A stretch of DNA of 64,000 nucleotides from UBA1535 sp964371035 (GTDB lineage: Bacteria > Bacillota > Clostridia > Tissierellales > Sedimentibacteraceae), in contig CAYJLG010000001.1 in assembly GCA_964371035.1 (NCBI GenBank), positions 124,001 to 188,000 of the forward strand, given 5' to 3'. Each line of letters begins with the position of its first letter. The stretch's first letter is position 1. Below the pieces are notes generated by a model that was not told where the DNA came from, ran no database searches, and saw only the letters and a program-made list of their open reading frames with translations. Made by a program: the position numbers and the translations under genes. Shown one piece after another: positions 9,163 through 18,440 of this stretch.

Positions 9163-9902
9163 TAATTTTCACCTCTATTTGAAGAATCTGCAACAATGAC
9201 AGTTATATTGTCAGTGCCTCCATTTTCATTTGCTAATTCTATCAATTTATATACACAATCTTTTCCAAATCTATTTATATAATAAAGCATATCATTTTCT
9301 GATATTAAATTTGATAAACCATCAGAGCAAAGTAAAATTTTGTCATCATACTTAAACTCGACTTCAAAGATATCGACAGATACGTTTGCTTCAGCTCCAA
9401 GAGCTCTAGTCAACACATGTCTCTCTGAATGAGTTTTTTCTTGAGCATCAGAAATTTCACCTTTTCGATACAACTCGCGGGCTACTGTATGATCTTCTGT
9501 AATCTGCCTAATATTATTATCTTTTATCAAATACGCTCTGCTGTCTCCAACATTTCCAACATAAGCTGTCATCTCTTTTTTGTCTATAACAACAATAATT
9601 AATGTACATCCCATGCCTAAAAAATCGGATTCCATAGAAGCTTTGTTATGAATAACAGTATTTGCATAACTTAAGCTCTCGATTATGAATTTTGGTATTT
9701 TAATTTCATCTTGAACCAACAAATCAGAAAAACAACTATTAATAGTTTCAACTGCAAGCTTACTTGCAATTTCTCCTGCATTATGCCCACCCATACCATC
9801 TGCAATTACACATAATAAAAAATCTTCAGCATCTTTAACTACAAAATTATCCTCATTATTAACTCTTATTTTACCATTATCAGTTCCATAATATACTCTC
9901 AT
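9162..9902 (-). CDS. prpC: PP2C-type protein phosphatase, partner of PrkC
   Basis: Metal-dependent Ser/Thr phosphatase that reverses PrkC phosphorylation. The 246 residues hold the PP2C motifs DGMGGHNAGEIAS (near residue 37), GNVGDSRAYL, LCSDGLSN and GGTDNITVIV, with all metal-binding Asp residues present. It is coupled to prkC by a TAATG overlap, the usual pairing in Firmicutes, and follows rlmN closely. Confidence 0.95.
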   Translation of the reverse strand: MRVYYGTDNGKIRVNNEDNFVVKDAEDFLLCVIADGMGGHNAGEIASKLAVETINSCFSDLLVQDEIKIPKFIIESLSYANTVIHNKASMESDFLGMGCTLIIVVIDKKEMTAYVGNVGDSRAYLIKDNNIRQITEDHTVARELYRKGEISDAQEKTHSERHVLTRALGAEANVSVDIFEVEFKYDDKILLCSDGLSNLISENDMLYYINRFGKDCVYKLIELANENGGTDNITVIVADSSNRGEN

Positions 9903-9904
9903 AT

Positions 9905-10939
9905 CTATCCTCGCTTTGTAAGATAATCATTTCTTAATTGTCCGCAAGCTGCGTTAATATCGCTTCCTAACTCTCTTCTAACAGTTACATAGACATTGTC
10001 ATCTGTCAAAATTCGTTTGAATTTTTCGATGTTGACAGCCTTAGAAGGTTTATTATCCAATTCTTTAATAGAGTTGTAATAAATTAAGTTTACATTACAT
10101 AACATACCTTTTAAAAATTTACTCAGAACTTTTGCATCTTCAATGCCATCATTAAAACCATCAATCAAAATATATTCAAATGTAAGTCGCTTGTTAGTTT
10201 TATTAACATAATCTATACAGGCTTTTTTTAATTCTTCTAATGTATATTTTTTTGCAATAGGCATGATTTCTTCTCTCTTCATTTGTATTGCAGAATGAAG
10301 GGAAATTGCAAGCGTAATTGGCAAATCCAATTCGGCAAGATCATAAATTTTAGGTACAATACCACAAGTAGACATTGTTATTTTTCTTAAACTTATATTT
10401 TGTCCGTTTTCATCATTTATAATTTCAAAAAACTTAACAAGATTTTCAAAATTTTCTAGTGGCTCCCCGGATCCCATAATCACTACATTACTAATTCTTT
10501 CACCAGTATCCTTTTGCACTCTGTAGATTTGTCCTAGCATTTCAGCAGTGCTAAGGTTCCTAACAAACCCATTCTTAGCAGACGCACAAAATATACACCC
10601 CATTTTACATCCGACTTGAGATGATATACAAAGTGTATTACCATGTTTGTATTTTAAAAACACTGATTCAATAATATTATTGTCTTCTAGTAAAAACAAA
10701 TATTTTTTTGTCTCATCTAGTTTAGAATCAAAACGTTTAAAGACATCAAGTATTGTAAATTTAAATTTACTCTCTATTTTTTCTTTAGTTTTAACTGAGA
10801 TATTTGTCATTTCATTTATAGAAAAAATATTCTTTTCATGAACCCAGTCAAAAATTTGTTTTGCTCTAAATGCAGGTTCTCCAATATCGATTATTTGTTC
10901 TTTAAGTTCATTAATCGTTAAATTATCAATTTTAATCAT
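9905..10939 (-). CDS. rlmN: 23S rRNA/tRNA adenine C2-methyltransferase RlmN
   Basis: Radical SAM enzyme that methylates C2 of A2503 in 23S rRNA and A37 of some tRNAs. The 4Fe-4S motif CKMGCIFC is near residue 108; SAM-contact GEPLENF and the C-terminal catalytic Cys in AACGQLR (near residue 333) are present. Length 344 is typical. It stands two bases before prpC in the housekeeping operon. Confidence 0.95.
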   Translation of the reverse strand: MIKIDNLTINELKEQIIDIGEPAFRAKQIFDWVHEKNIFSINEMTNISVKTKEKIESKFKFTILDVFKRFDSKLDETKKYLFLLEDNNIIESVFLKYKHGNTLCISSQVGCKMGCIFCASAKNGFVRNLSTAEMLGQIYRVQKDTGERISNVVIMGSGEPLENFENLVKFFEIINDENGQNISLRKITMSTCGIVPKIYDLAELDLPITLAISLHSAIQMKREEIMPIAKKYTLEELKKACIDYVNKTNKRLTFEYILIDGFNDGIEDAKVLSKFLKGMLCNVNLIYYNSIKELDNKPSKAVNIEKFKRILTDDNVYVTVRRELGSDINAACGQLRNDYLTKRG

Positions 10940-11005
10940 AAATTTTTTATTCCCTTATAAAGTTGTATGACATATCAAAAACAACATTAATATTTAGCAA
11001 TGCAA

Positions 11006-12355
11006 TTATACCACAACTTTTATTAATTTTGCAACAAAAAAACCATCTATTTCATGTATATGTGAAAAAATCTCTATATACCCTAATTTAGAAGTTTCAA
11101 AATAATCATGTGTCTCTTTGCTAATATCTACGAGTTTAAAATCATTATTATTTTTTAGAAAATATTCTATAACATCCAAATTTTCTTTCTTAACAATCGT
11201 ACAAGTTGCATATACTAATTCTCCACCTACTTTTAAATACTCAGAAGAAGTTTGAAGAATTTTAGTTTGTATTTCGAAGAGTTTGTCACTATCATCAACA
11301 GATTTATTATATTTAATTTCAGGTTTTCTTTTAATAATTCCAAACCCTGAACAAGGAGCGTCTACAATACAATAATCAAACTGTCCGATGTTTTTTTCAT
11401 CTAAGATTGTTGCATCATGAACCATAGTTTTTACATTTGATAAACCTAATCTATTAGCTTCGTTTTTAATTAGGCTAATCTTACTTCTGTGTAAATCCCT
11501 AGCAAAAATTTCACCTGTTCCTTCAAGTCTTTGTGATGCATCTGTTGTTTTACCACCTGGAGCTGCACATACATCAATAATTTTACTATTTTTTTTAGGA
11601 TTTAAAATTTGGCCTACCAGCATAGAGCTTTCACTTTGTATAGAAAAAAATCCATGCTTATATTCTTCCCAATCTTCAAATTTTTCAATATTTTCAAGTA
11701 TTAATCCCTTGTCTGCAAACTTACATACAGTGACTACTACGCCTTTTTTTTCTAGTCTAGATTTTAAATCTTCTCTAGAAATTTTTTCAGTATTAACTCT
11801 TATATTGAACTTAGGCTCTTTATTATTCTCATCAAGTATTCTTTCAATATTATCTTCACCAAATTCAGAAATAAACCTTTTAATCATCCAAATTGGGTAT
11901 GAATAAGTAATAGAGAGGTATTCTTCTCTATCTAAAGTTTTAATTTCTTCTAAAACAATTTGCTTATTTCTTATAATATTTCTTAAAACAGCATTAACAA
12001 ATTTTGAAGCTCTAATATCAATCTTCTTTTTTATATGTTCTACACTTTCATTTACTACTAAAAACTCTTTTGAATTGTCTAAAAAGAAAATCTGATAAAC
12101 AGCCAATCTCATTGTAAATAATACTTCGTTTTGCAACTTTTTAGTTTTAGTAGAAGAAAATTTGTTTATAACAAAATCTAAAAAAAATATTTTTTCAACA
12201 ACACCAAGCACACATTTTCTATAAATTTTATGAAATTTTTCGTCTAATAGCTTACTGTCATTATTAATTACTATATTTGAATATGAATTATTTATAAATA
12301 TTTTTTTTAGTGATTCTATCGCAACACTTCTATAATTATCTTTCAGAATTTTCAC
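11006..12355 (-). CDS. rsmB: 16S rRNA cytosine-967 C5-methyltransferase RsmB
   Basis: An N-terminal NusB-like RNA-binding domain (about 1-140) is followed by a SAM-dependent NOL1/NOP2/Sun catalytic domain. Motifs are the SAM loop DVCAAPGGKTTDAS near residue 255, the DAPCSGFG motif carrying one catalytic Cys, and YATCTI carrying the second. Length 449 is normal. It overlaps the metallopeptidase gene upstream by four bases. Confidence 0.94.
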   Translation of the reverse strand: MKILKDNYRSVAIESLKKIFINNSYSNIVINNDSKLLDEKFHKIYRKCVLGVVEKIFFLDFVINKFSSTKTKKLQNEVLFTMRLAVYQIFFLDNSKEFLVVNESVEHIKKKIDIRASKFVNAVLRNIIRNKQIVLEEIKTLDREEYLSITYSYPIWMIKRFISEFGEDNIERILDENNKEPKFNIRVNTEKISREDLKSRLEKKGVVVTVCKFADKGLILENIEKFEDWEEYKHGFFSIQSESSMLVGQILNPKKNSKIIDVCAAPGGKTTDASQRLEGTGEIFARDLHRSKISLIKNEANRLGLSNVKTMVHDATILDEKNIGQFDYCIVDAPCSGFGIIKRKPEIKYNKSVDDSDKLFEIQTKILQTSSEYLKVGGELVYATCTIVKKENLDVIEYFLKNNNDFKLVDISKETHDYFETSKLGYIEIFSHIHEIDGFFVAKLIKVVV

Positions 12356-13041
12356 CGCCTGTCTCTATACCTGTTTGCTATTGCCAATAATCTTACCAAT
12401 TGTAAAACAGAAGTCAACAACGCCGCTACATAAGTTAGAGCAGCGGCATTTAAAACTTTTTTAACTGAACTTCTTTCATCTTCAATTATTAGCCCCGCGT
12501 TTGTGAGTTGAACCATAGCTCGATTGCTCGCGTCAAACTCAACTGGTAATGTAGCAGCTTGAAAAATAACTACAGCTGAAAACAAAAGAATACCAAAATT
12601 TAGTAAAAATTCATTACTAACTAAAATACCTATGAAAAATAATATCCACGAAAACTTAGATCCAATACCTGCTACTGGCACAATCAAATTTCTAAACACA
12701 AGTGGAGCATAACCTTGGTTATGTTGTATTGCATGGCCAACCTCATGTGCTGCAATGCCTGCTGCAGCGACATCCGTGCCGTTATACACAGCCTCAGACA
12801 GCCTAAGTACTTTATTTCTTGGATCAAAATGATCCGAAAGAGTTCCTCCAACTTTTTCTATACTTACATCTGTAATACCGTTTTGTCTCAAAATTCTGCT
12901 AGCAACTTCATATCCTGTAAGGCCCTTAAAAGCTCTAACATTACTGTATTTACTATATGCGCTCTTAACTTGTGCCTGAGCATAAGCAGTAAATAAAATT
13001 GCAGGTAGCAATATCAAATATGTCCAATCAAAATAAAACAT
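12352..13041 (-). CDS. YugP-type membrane zinc metallopeptidase
   Basis: Neutral zinc peptidase family of Firmicutes with unknown physiological substrate. Of its 229 residues the first segment is a membrane anchor, followed by the zinc motif AAHEVGHAIQH near residue 95 and several hydrophobic segments around 115-165 and the C-terminus. A GGAGG site precedes the ATG. It sits between fmt and rsmB, a position seen in other clostridia. Confidence 0.88.
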   Translation of the reverse strand: MFYFDWTYLILLPAILFTAYAQAQVKSAYSKYSNVRAFKGLTGYEVASRILRQNGITDVSIEKVGGTLSDHFDPRNKVLRLSEAVYNGTDVAAAGIAAHEVGHAIQHNQGYAPLVFRNLIVPVAGIGSKFSWILFFIGILVSNEFLLNFGILLFSAVVIFQAATLPVEFDASNRAMVQLTNAGLIIEDERSSVKKVLNAAALTYVAALLTSVLQLVRLLAIANRYRDRR

Positions 13042-13050
13042 AATTTCCTC

Positions 13051-13977
13051 CTATAATATTATATTTTTGGGGAATCGATTACCCCTTAAAAAATCTACAA
13101 CTTTCATCTTGTTCTTTCCTGGAAATTGTATTTCCTCCAAAACAACTATACCATCTGCAGTACTTACGCAAATTCCACTATTGTCTACTTCCACAACAGT
13201 ACCTGGAGTAAATTCAACTTTTTTTTCTATAAACGAAGATTTATATATTTTTATATTATTACCTTCAAAACTAAAAAACGCTACTTGATCAGGGTTTAAT
13301 CCTCTGATTTTATTATAAATATTTTTCGATTTTTCATTCCAATCTATGCGCGCAACCTCTTTATTTAGCATAGGAGCATAAGTAGAATCTTCATCGATTT
13401 GCTTAATTTTATTAAGTCTATCTTTAGCTGCTAAATCAACAGTTTCTAACAATAAATCCGCCCCAACAATTTTCAATTTGTCATGCAAGTCTTTGGCAGT
13501 AAACTCATTTTCTATCGCAACTTCTTTTTTCAACAGCATATCTCCCGTGTCTAAGCCGACATCCATAAGCATAGTAGTAATACCGCCTAAGCTATCACCA
13601 TTGATTATACCCCAATTTATTGGAGCAGCACCTCGCAATTTTGGCAACAAAGATGCATGAACATTGATACAGCCATATTTAGGGATATCTAATATTTCTT
13701 TGCTTAAAATTTGCCCATAAGCTATTACAACAATCAGATCTGGTTTTAATTCTTTTAAAACAGCTACAGCTTCGTCATCTTTAATCTTAGTAGGTTGAAA
13801 AATATTTAAGCTTAAAAGTTCAGCCTTTTCTTTTACTTCTGATTTTTTAATTTTTTTACCTCTACCAAAAGGCTTATCAGGTTGAGTTACAACTAACTGA
13901 ATATTATGCCCTGCACCAACCAATGCTTCAAGTGAAGGAACAGAAAATTCTGGTGTTCCCATAAAAATTATATTCAT
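13051..13977 (-). CDS. fmt: Methionyl-tRNA formyltransferase
   Basis: Formylates initiator Met-tRNA using 10-formyl-tetrahydrofolate. The formyltransferase domain has the catalytic Asn-His-Asp set in NVHASLLPKLRGAAP and the Asp of MDVGLDTGD, followed by a C-terminal OB-like tRNA-binding domain. Length 308 is normal. It follows def by 14 bases; together they handle formylation and deformylation of nascent proteins. Confidence 0.96.
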   Translation of the reverse strand: MNIIFMGTPEFSVPSLEALVGAGHNIQLVVTQPDKPFGRGKKIKKSEVKEKAELLSLNIFQPTKIKDDEAVAVLKELKPDLIVVIAYGQILSKEILDIPKYGCINVHASLLPKLRGAAPINWGIINGDSLGGITTMLMDVGLDTGDMLLKKEVAIENEFTAKDLHDKLKIVGADLLLETVDLAAKDRLNKIKQIDEDSTYAPMLNKEVARIDWNEKSKNIYNKIRGLNPDQVAFFSFEGNNIKIYKSSFIEKKVEFTPGTVVEVDNSGICVSTADGIVVLEEIQFPGKNKMKVVDFLRGNRFPKNIIL

Positions 13978-13991
13978 TTTATCACCAACTT

Positions 13992-14441
13992 TTAATCAAT
14001 TATTTTATCAATAAATAAAGTTCCATCCAAATGATCAAGTTCATGACAAATGCAACGTGCAAAAAGGTCACTAGCTTCAATTATAACTTCATCTCCCAAT
14101 ATATTGGTGTACTTCAAAGTTAAATCAGTTGGACGTTCAACAGCGCCTCTTTCTTCTGGAACGCTTAGACAACCTTCTTCATCAATTTGACTGCCTTTTG
14201 AATCAATAATCTCAGGATTAATCATTTTATATACATCAACTCCGTCGCCATCAATATCAATAACAACTAATCTTTTTAATATTCCAATTTGAGGTGCTGC
14301 TAAACCAATTCCCTCTTTACTGTACATCGTCTCTACCATATCATCCAAAATTATTAATATCTTATCATCTATTTTATCAACTATTCTGCTTTTTTTTCTT
14401 AATATTTCGTCACCTTCAACTCTTATATTTCTAAGTGCCAT
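13992..14441 (-). CDS. def: Peptide deformylase
   Basis: Iron- or zinc-dependent removal of the N-formyl group from new proteins. The three motifs are intact: GIGLAAPQIG near residue 44, EEGCLSVP near 88 and CHELDHLDG near 131. At 149 residues it is the short type typical of clostridia. A GGAGG site is seven bases from the ATG. Confidence 0.96.
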   Translation of the reverse strand: MALRNIRVEGDEILRKKSRIVDKIDDKILIILDDMVETMYSKEGIGLAAPQIGILKRLVVIDIDGDGVDVYKMINPEIIDSKGSQIDEEGCLSVPEERGAVERPTDLTLKYTNILGDEVIIEASDLFARCICHELDHLDGTLFIDKIID

Positions 14442-14491
14442 ATTAATCCTCCAAAATTGTAAATAATTATAATTAAATTTTTAGTTAAACT

Positions 14492-16729
14492 TTAAACATT
14501 TTCTGTATCAATATTTATACTTATTTTTATATCCTTAATATCTTTTTCCATATAAATCTCTCGTATTATTTTTTTTAAAGCGTTTATATATTTTAAAGAA
14601 ACTTTCATAAAAAGATTAATTCTGTATTGATTGTTTACTTTATATATAGAATGTGGTGTAGGACTATATAATAACAATCCCTTGCTTTCAGTCAATACAT
14701 TTACCTTTTCTTTGAAATTTTCATATTTTTCATACGCTATTTTTCTTAAATATTCTTCTTTATTAGATATCATACAAACATTAATAATGCAAACACTAGG
14801 TGGATACACAAATTCTTTTCTAAGTTTGTATTCTTCTTCAATAAATTCATTAAAATTGCTTTTTCTTGCTGCGTTAATAATAAAATTCTCAGGTTCATAT
14901 GTTTGAATATAAACATTTCCTGTTTTTTTACTCCTACCTGCTCTTCCACTAACTTGAATCAGCAGTTGAAAAGTCTTTTCTCCTGAATTGTAAAATGGCA
15001 AATTTATCAATGAATCTGCCGACAATACACCGACAGTAGTTACATTAGGGAAATCAAGCCCTTTTGCTAACATTTGGGTTCCAATTAAAATATCAATTTT
15101 CCCTTTAGAAAAATCTTCATATATCAGCTCATAACTATCTTTTGATGACATAGAATCTATATCCATTCTAGCTACATTATGGTCTTTAAAAATTTCACTA
15201 ATCATTTCTTCAGCTTGCTGAGTACCAAAACCAAATTGTACGATTTTTTCACTGTCACACTGTGGACATTTTTCAAATATTTGTTTTGATTTTCCACAAT
15301 AATGACATTTAAGCCTATTACTGCTTATGTGATAAGTCATTGAAACATCACAATTGTCACACTTTACAACATATCCACATTTTTTACATGAAATAAAATT
15401 TGAATAACCTCTTCTGTTTACAAATAAAATTACTTGCTCTTTATTTTTTAAAGATTTTCTAATACTTTTGTAGAGTGGCACACTTAATACAGTGTTATTT
15501 CCACTTTCTACCTCGTTTTTCATATCTACTATATGAATATTAGGTAAAATTGCACCTATTGCTCTATTTTTAATTTCACAAAGTTTAATATGTCCACTTT
15601 TTACCATACTATACGTCTTTAAAGATGGAGTAGCAGAACCTAGTACTACTTTTGAATTTTCTGTATAAGCTCGTTTAATAGCAGTTTCAACGGCATCATA
15701 TTTAGGTGAAGTAGAAGATTTATAACTTTCTTCATGTTCTTCATCTACTATTATAATACCAAGATTTTCAATCGGAGCAAAAAGCGCAGATCGTGCACCT
15801 ATAACTACATCGACTTTCTTATCTTTAACCTTTTTCCATTCGATAAACCTTTGTTTTGTAGAAAGTTTACTATGAAAAACAGCAATTTTATTTTCACCAA
15901 AGCTTTTTTTAAACCTTTTAACAGTCTGATTAGTTAAAGAAATTTCTGGAATCAACATAATCGACTGTTTCCCGATCTGTCTATAATACTCAATCAAATT
16001 AATATAAACTTCTGTTTTACCACTACCAGTGACTCCATGTATTAAAAATGATTTATCATCTGAATTAACAATCTCGTCATAACAACTTTGTTGCTCTACA
16101 TTCAATAAATTAATTTGTTTATTAAAGTTGCTATCTTCTTCCAGTAGATATAATTCCTCTTCTATTCCGACAATTTCCTTAGCAACGAGTGTTTTAATCG
16201 TTGAATCACTTACATTAAATTCAGAAATTACATGTTTAAGAGGTACTTTACAATTTCTTGATAATAAATATTCTATTACTTCAATCTGTTTCTTTCCTTT
16301 AATAAATTCAAAATCATCTATAGATTTATTTGAATCAATCAAAAAAATCAATTTTTCTTTTTTAATCTCATTTTTCTTTTCATCATCAAATTTAATTTGA
16401 GAAGGAACCATTAATCTAATTGCATCAGAATATTTGCAAATATACCTATCTCTAATCCAAGAAGCTAATTTAATTAGTTCTTTTTTGACGATCACTTCCT
16501 TATCGATTACCTCTAAAATAGGTTTGATTTTTTCAATTGGAACGTCTGTATCATTAGATATAGACACAATAAGTGCATCTATAGCCTTATTTCCTTTAGA
16601 AAAAGATACTTTAGCTCTTTTCCCTATTTCAGCATCTTCAAGCAGTTCATTAGGAATAGCATATGTATAAGTAGTATCAGTACTTTTTGAATTATTATTA
16701 ATAATGACTTGTGCAAATTTAGAATACAC
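14492..16729 (-). CDS. priA: Primosomal protein N' (replication restart helicase PriA)
   Basis: A 3'-to-5' DNA helicase that restarts stalled forks. It has an N-terminal DNA-binding domain, Walker A GVTGSGKTEVYI, DEEH box, a pair of zinc sites built from four CxxC pairs (about residues 450-500), and C-terminal helicase motifs including GRAGR. The start is GTG with GAGGTG upstream. Length 745 is full. It follows rpoZ directly here; the usual intervening coaBC is missing. Confidence 0.95.
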   Translation of the reverse strand: MYSKFAQVIINNNSKSTDTTYTYAIPNELLEDAEIGKRAKVSFSKGNKAIDALIVSISNDTDVPIEKIKPILEVIDKEVIVKKELIKLASWIRDRYICKYSDAIRLMVPSQIKFDDEKKNEIKKEKLIFLIDSNKSIDDFEFIKGKKQIEVIEYLLSRNCKVPLKHVISEFNVSDSTIKTLVAKEIVGIEEELYLLEEDSNFNKQINLLNVEQQSCYDEIVNSDDKSFLIHGVTGSGKTEVYINLIEYYRQIGKQSIMLIPEISLTNQTVKRFKKSFGENKIAVFHSKLSTKQRFIEWKKVKDKKVDVVIGARSALFAPIENLGIIIVDEEHEESYKSSTSPKYDAVETAIKRAYTENSKVVLGSATPSLKTYSMVKSGHIKLCEIKNRAIGAILPNIHIVDMKNEVESGNNTVLSVPLYKSIRKSLKNKEQVILFVNRRGYSNFISCKKCGYVVKCDNCDVSMTYHISSNRLKCHYCGKSKQIFEKCPQCDSEKIVQFGFGTQQAEEMISEIFKDHNVARMDIDSMSSKDSYELIYEDFSKGKIDILIGTQMLAKGLDFPNVTTVGVLSADSLINLPFYNSGEKTFQLLIQVSGRAGRSKKTGNVYIQTYEPENFIINAARKSNFNEFIEEEYKLRKEFVYPPSVCIINVCMISNKEEYLRKIAYEKYENFKEKVNVLTESKGLLLYSPTPHSIYKVNNQYRINLFMKVSLKYINALKKIIREIYMEKDIKDIKISINIDTENV

Positions 16730-16781
16730 TTAAACACACCTCGCTTCCATAAAAAGAGAAAAAGCCTGATGTCAAATCAAG

Positions 16782-16982
16782 CTACTCAATCTCAGGGTAA
16801 ATTGGTTTTACTTTTTCATCAAAAAATTCTTCAATTGCAATCGCAACTGGTTTAGTAGTTCTTGTGTAAACAAGTGGTTCTTCACCTGCAATTATCTCTC
16901 TTGCTCTTTTAGAAACCACAGTTACTAATGAATACCTGCTATTAACCATCGTAAGCAGTTCATCTATTGAAATATTTTGCAT
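16782..16982 (-). CDS. rpoZ: RNA polymerase omega subunit
   Basis: A 66-residue omega subunit that helps beta-prime folding and RNA polymerase assembly. It shows SRYSLVTVVSKRARE and the TKPVAIAIEEF block typical of clostridial RpoZ. The ATG at 16982 is chosen over an in-frame ATG six codons upstream because AGGAGG sits at the right distance before it and lies inside the longer reading. It stands between remA and priA. Confidence 0.9.
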   Translation of the reverse strand: MQNISIDELLTMVNSRYSLVTVVSKRAREIIAGEEPLVYTRTTKPVAIAIEEFFDEKVKPIYPEIE

Positions 16983-17010
16983 TTTGATCCTCCTATGCAT
17001 TTAAAATTAT

Positions 17011-17259
17011 TTATTTTTTAACAGTATCGAACCTTTGAGACATTGTCTCTGGTTGTACTGCAGACAAAATTACATGATCACTATCAGTAAATATTACAGC
17101 TCTTGTTTTTCTACCATAAGTAGCATCGATTAATTTACCTTTTTCTCTTGCATCAAGTATGCTTCTCTTTACAGGCGCAGATTCAGGACTTAATATTGCT
17201 ATAATTCTATTAGCAAGAGCTATATTTCCAAAACCTATATTAACTATGTTGTTTACCAT
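17011..17259 (-). CDS. remA: RemA-like regulatory protein (DUF370)
   Basis: An 82-residue DNA-binding regulator related to Bacillus subtilis RemA, which activates matrix and osmoprotection genes. The family pattern INIGFGN...ILSPESAPVKR...DATYGRKTRAVIFTDS (shown in parts) is complete. It follows the YicC-family gene, the standard position. In most relatives gmk comes next; here rpoZ follows after 28 bases. Confidence 0.92.
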   Translation of the reverse strand: MVNNIVNIGFGNIALANRIIAILSPESAPVKRSILDAREKGKLIDATYGRKTRAVIFTDSDHVILSAVQPETMSQRFDTVKK

Positions 17260-17305
17260 TAATACATACCTACCTCGTTAAATACTAAACAAAATATCAA
17301 ACTTA

Positions 17306-18193
17306 TTATTCTATATTTTGTACTTGTTCTCTTATTTTTTCAAGAATATTCTTAACTTCAATTACAACTTTAGTAATTTCAATATTACCTATCTTCGAGC
17401 CTATTGTATTTATTTCTCTATTAGCTTCTTGAATTATAAAATCAATCTTACGCCCTACTGCCCCACCTTCAAATAAAGTATCTTTTAGTTGTGAAATATG
17501 AGATTCCAGTCTAATCAATTCTTCATTAATATCACTCTTATCTGAATAAAAAACTATTTCATTATATAATCTGTTTTCATCAAGTTCATATTTATTTCCA
17601 AGAAGTTCAGTTATTTTAGCCTCTAATCTTTCTTTATACTCATAAACTAACTTAGAAGAAAATATTTTTATCTCTTGTACTGAAACCATCATTTTATCAA
17701 TACCGATTAATATGTCATCTTTTAACTGTTTTCCTTCATTTTCTCTCATGAGCAAAAGTTTGTTTAAAGCCATTTCAACAGCGCAATCAACACATTTTTT
17801 CAATTCATCCTCATCAGCTGATACATCTTTTGCCATCAATACATCTTGAAATTTAATTATAGTATCTAGTCTAGGTTCATCATTTAAGTTAAGTTCTTCT
17901 TTAATAGCTAAAATTGCATTTTTATACTGTTTAGCCAAATTCAAGTCTGCTGTAATTACCGTTTCAGATTCTTTAATGTATTCAATATTAAAGAAAACAT
18001 CTACTCTGCCTCTTGAAACTTGATTTTTGATAATTTTTCTTATATTTTCTTCATAAGGTCTTAAGTGTTTAGGTGCTTTAATATTTATATCGCTATATCT
18101 ATTATTAATAGTTTTTATTTCTGCAATAATATTTTTTTTGCCGTCGTTATGCTCGCCTTTCCCATATCCAGTCATGCTTCGTATTCTACCCAT
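17306..18193 (-). CDS. yicC: YicC/YloC-family endoribonuclease
   Basis: RNA-degrading protein of the YicC family, 295 residues. The N-terminus SMTGYGKGE and the C-terminal block with GRKIDFIIQEANREINTIG define the family. Known homologues cleave RNA and form hexameric rings. It is the first gene of the long minus-strand operon, behind a recognisable promoter, with GGAG before the ATG. Confidence 0.93.
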   Translation of the reverse strand: MGRIRSMTGYGKGEHNDGKKNIIAEIKTINNRYSDINIKAPKHLRPYEENIRKIIKNQVSRGRVDVFFNIEYIKESETVITADLNLAKQYKNAILAIKEELNLNDEPRLDTIIKFQDVLMAKDVSADEDELKKCVDCAVEMALNKLLLMRENEGKQLKDDILIGIDKMMVSVQEIKIFSSKLVYEYKERLEAKITELLGNKYELDENRLYNEIVFYSDKSDINEELIRLESHISQLKDTLFEGGAVGRKIDFIIQEANREINTIGSKIGNIEITKVVIEVKNILEKIREQVQNIE

Positions 18194-18310
18194 GGCACAC
18201 TCCTACTTAATCGCAATAAAACAATACCCCTTAATAAAAGTAACATTGTTGTTACAATGTGGGAATATTGTGTATTCGATCAATATCATTTAAATTTCTA
18301 ACATAAGCTA

Positions 18311-18338
18311 ATTATACCACTTTTTTATAAATAGTAAA
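18311..18338 (-). promoter_or_regulatory. Probable promoter of the yicC-thiN operon
   Basis: Minus strand TTTACT (18338-18333), 16-bp spacer, TATAAT (18316-18311). The transcript would carry a leader of about 110 bases. Confidence 0.5.
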
Positions 18339-18440
18339 CAGTTAAATTAAAAAAAAATAAAATAAATTGTTTATATTTTTCTAGTTATGATGTAGAATGT
18401 TTCTATCAAGGGAATCTTAAAAAAAAGGTAGGAATTTTCA

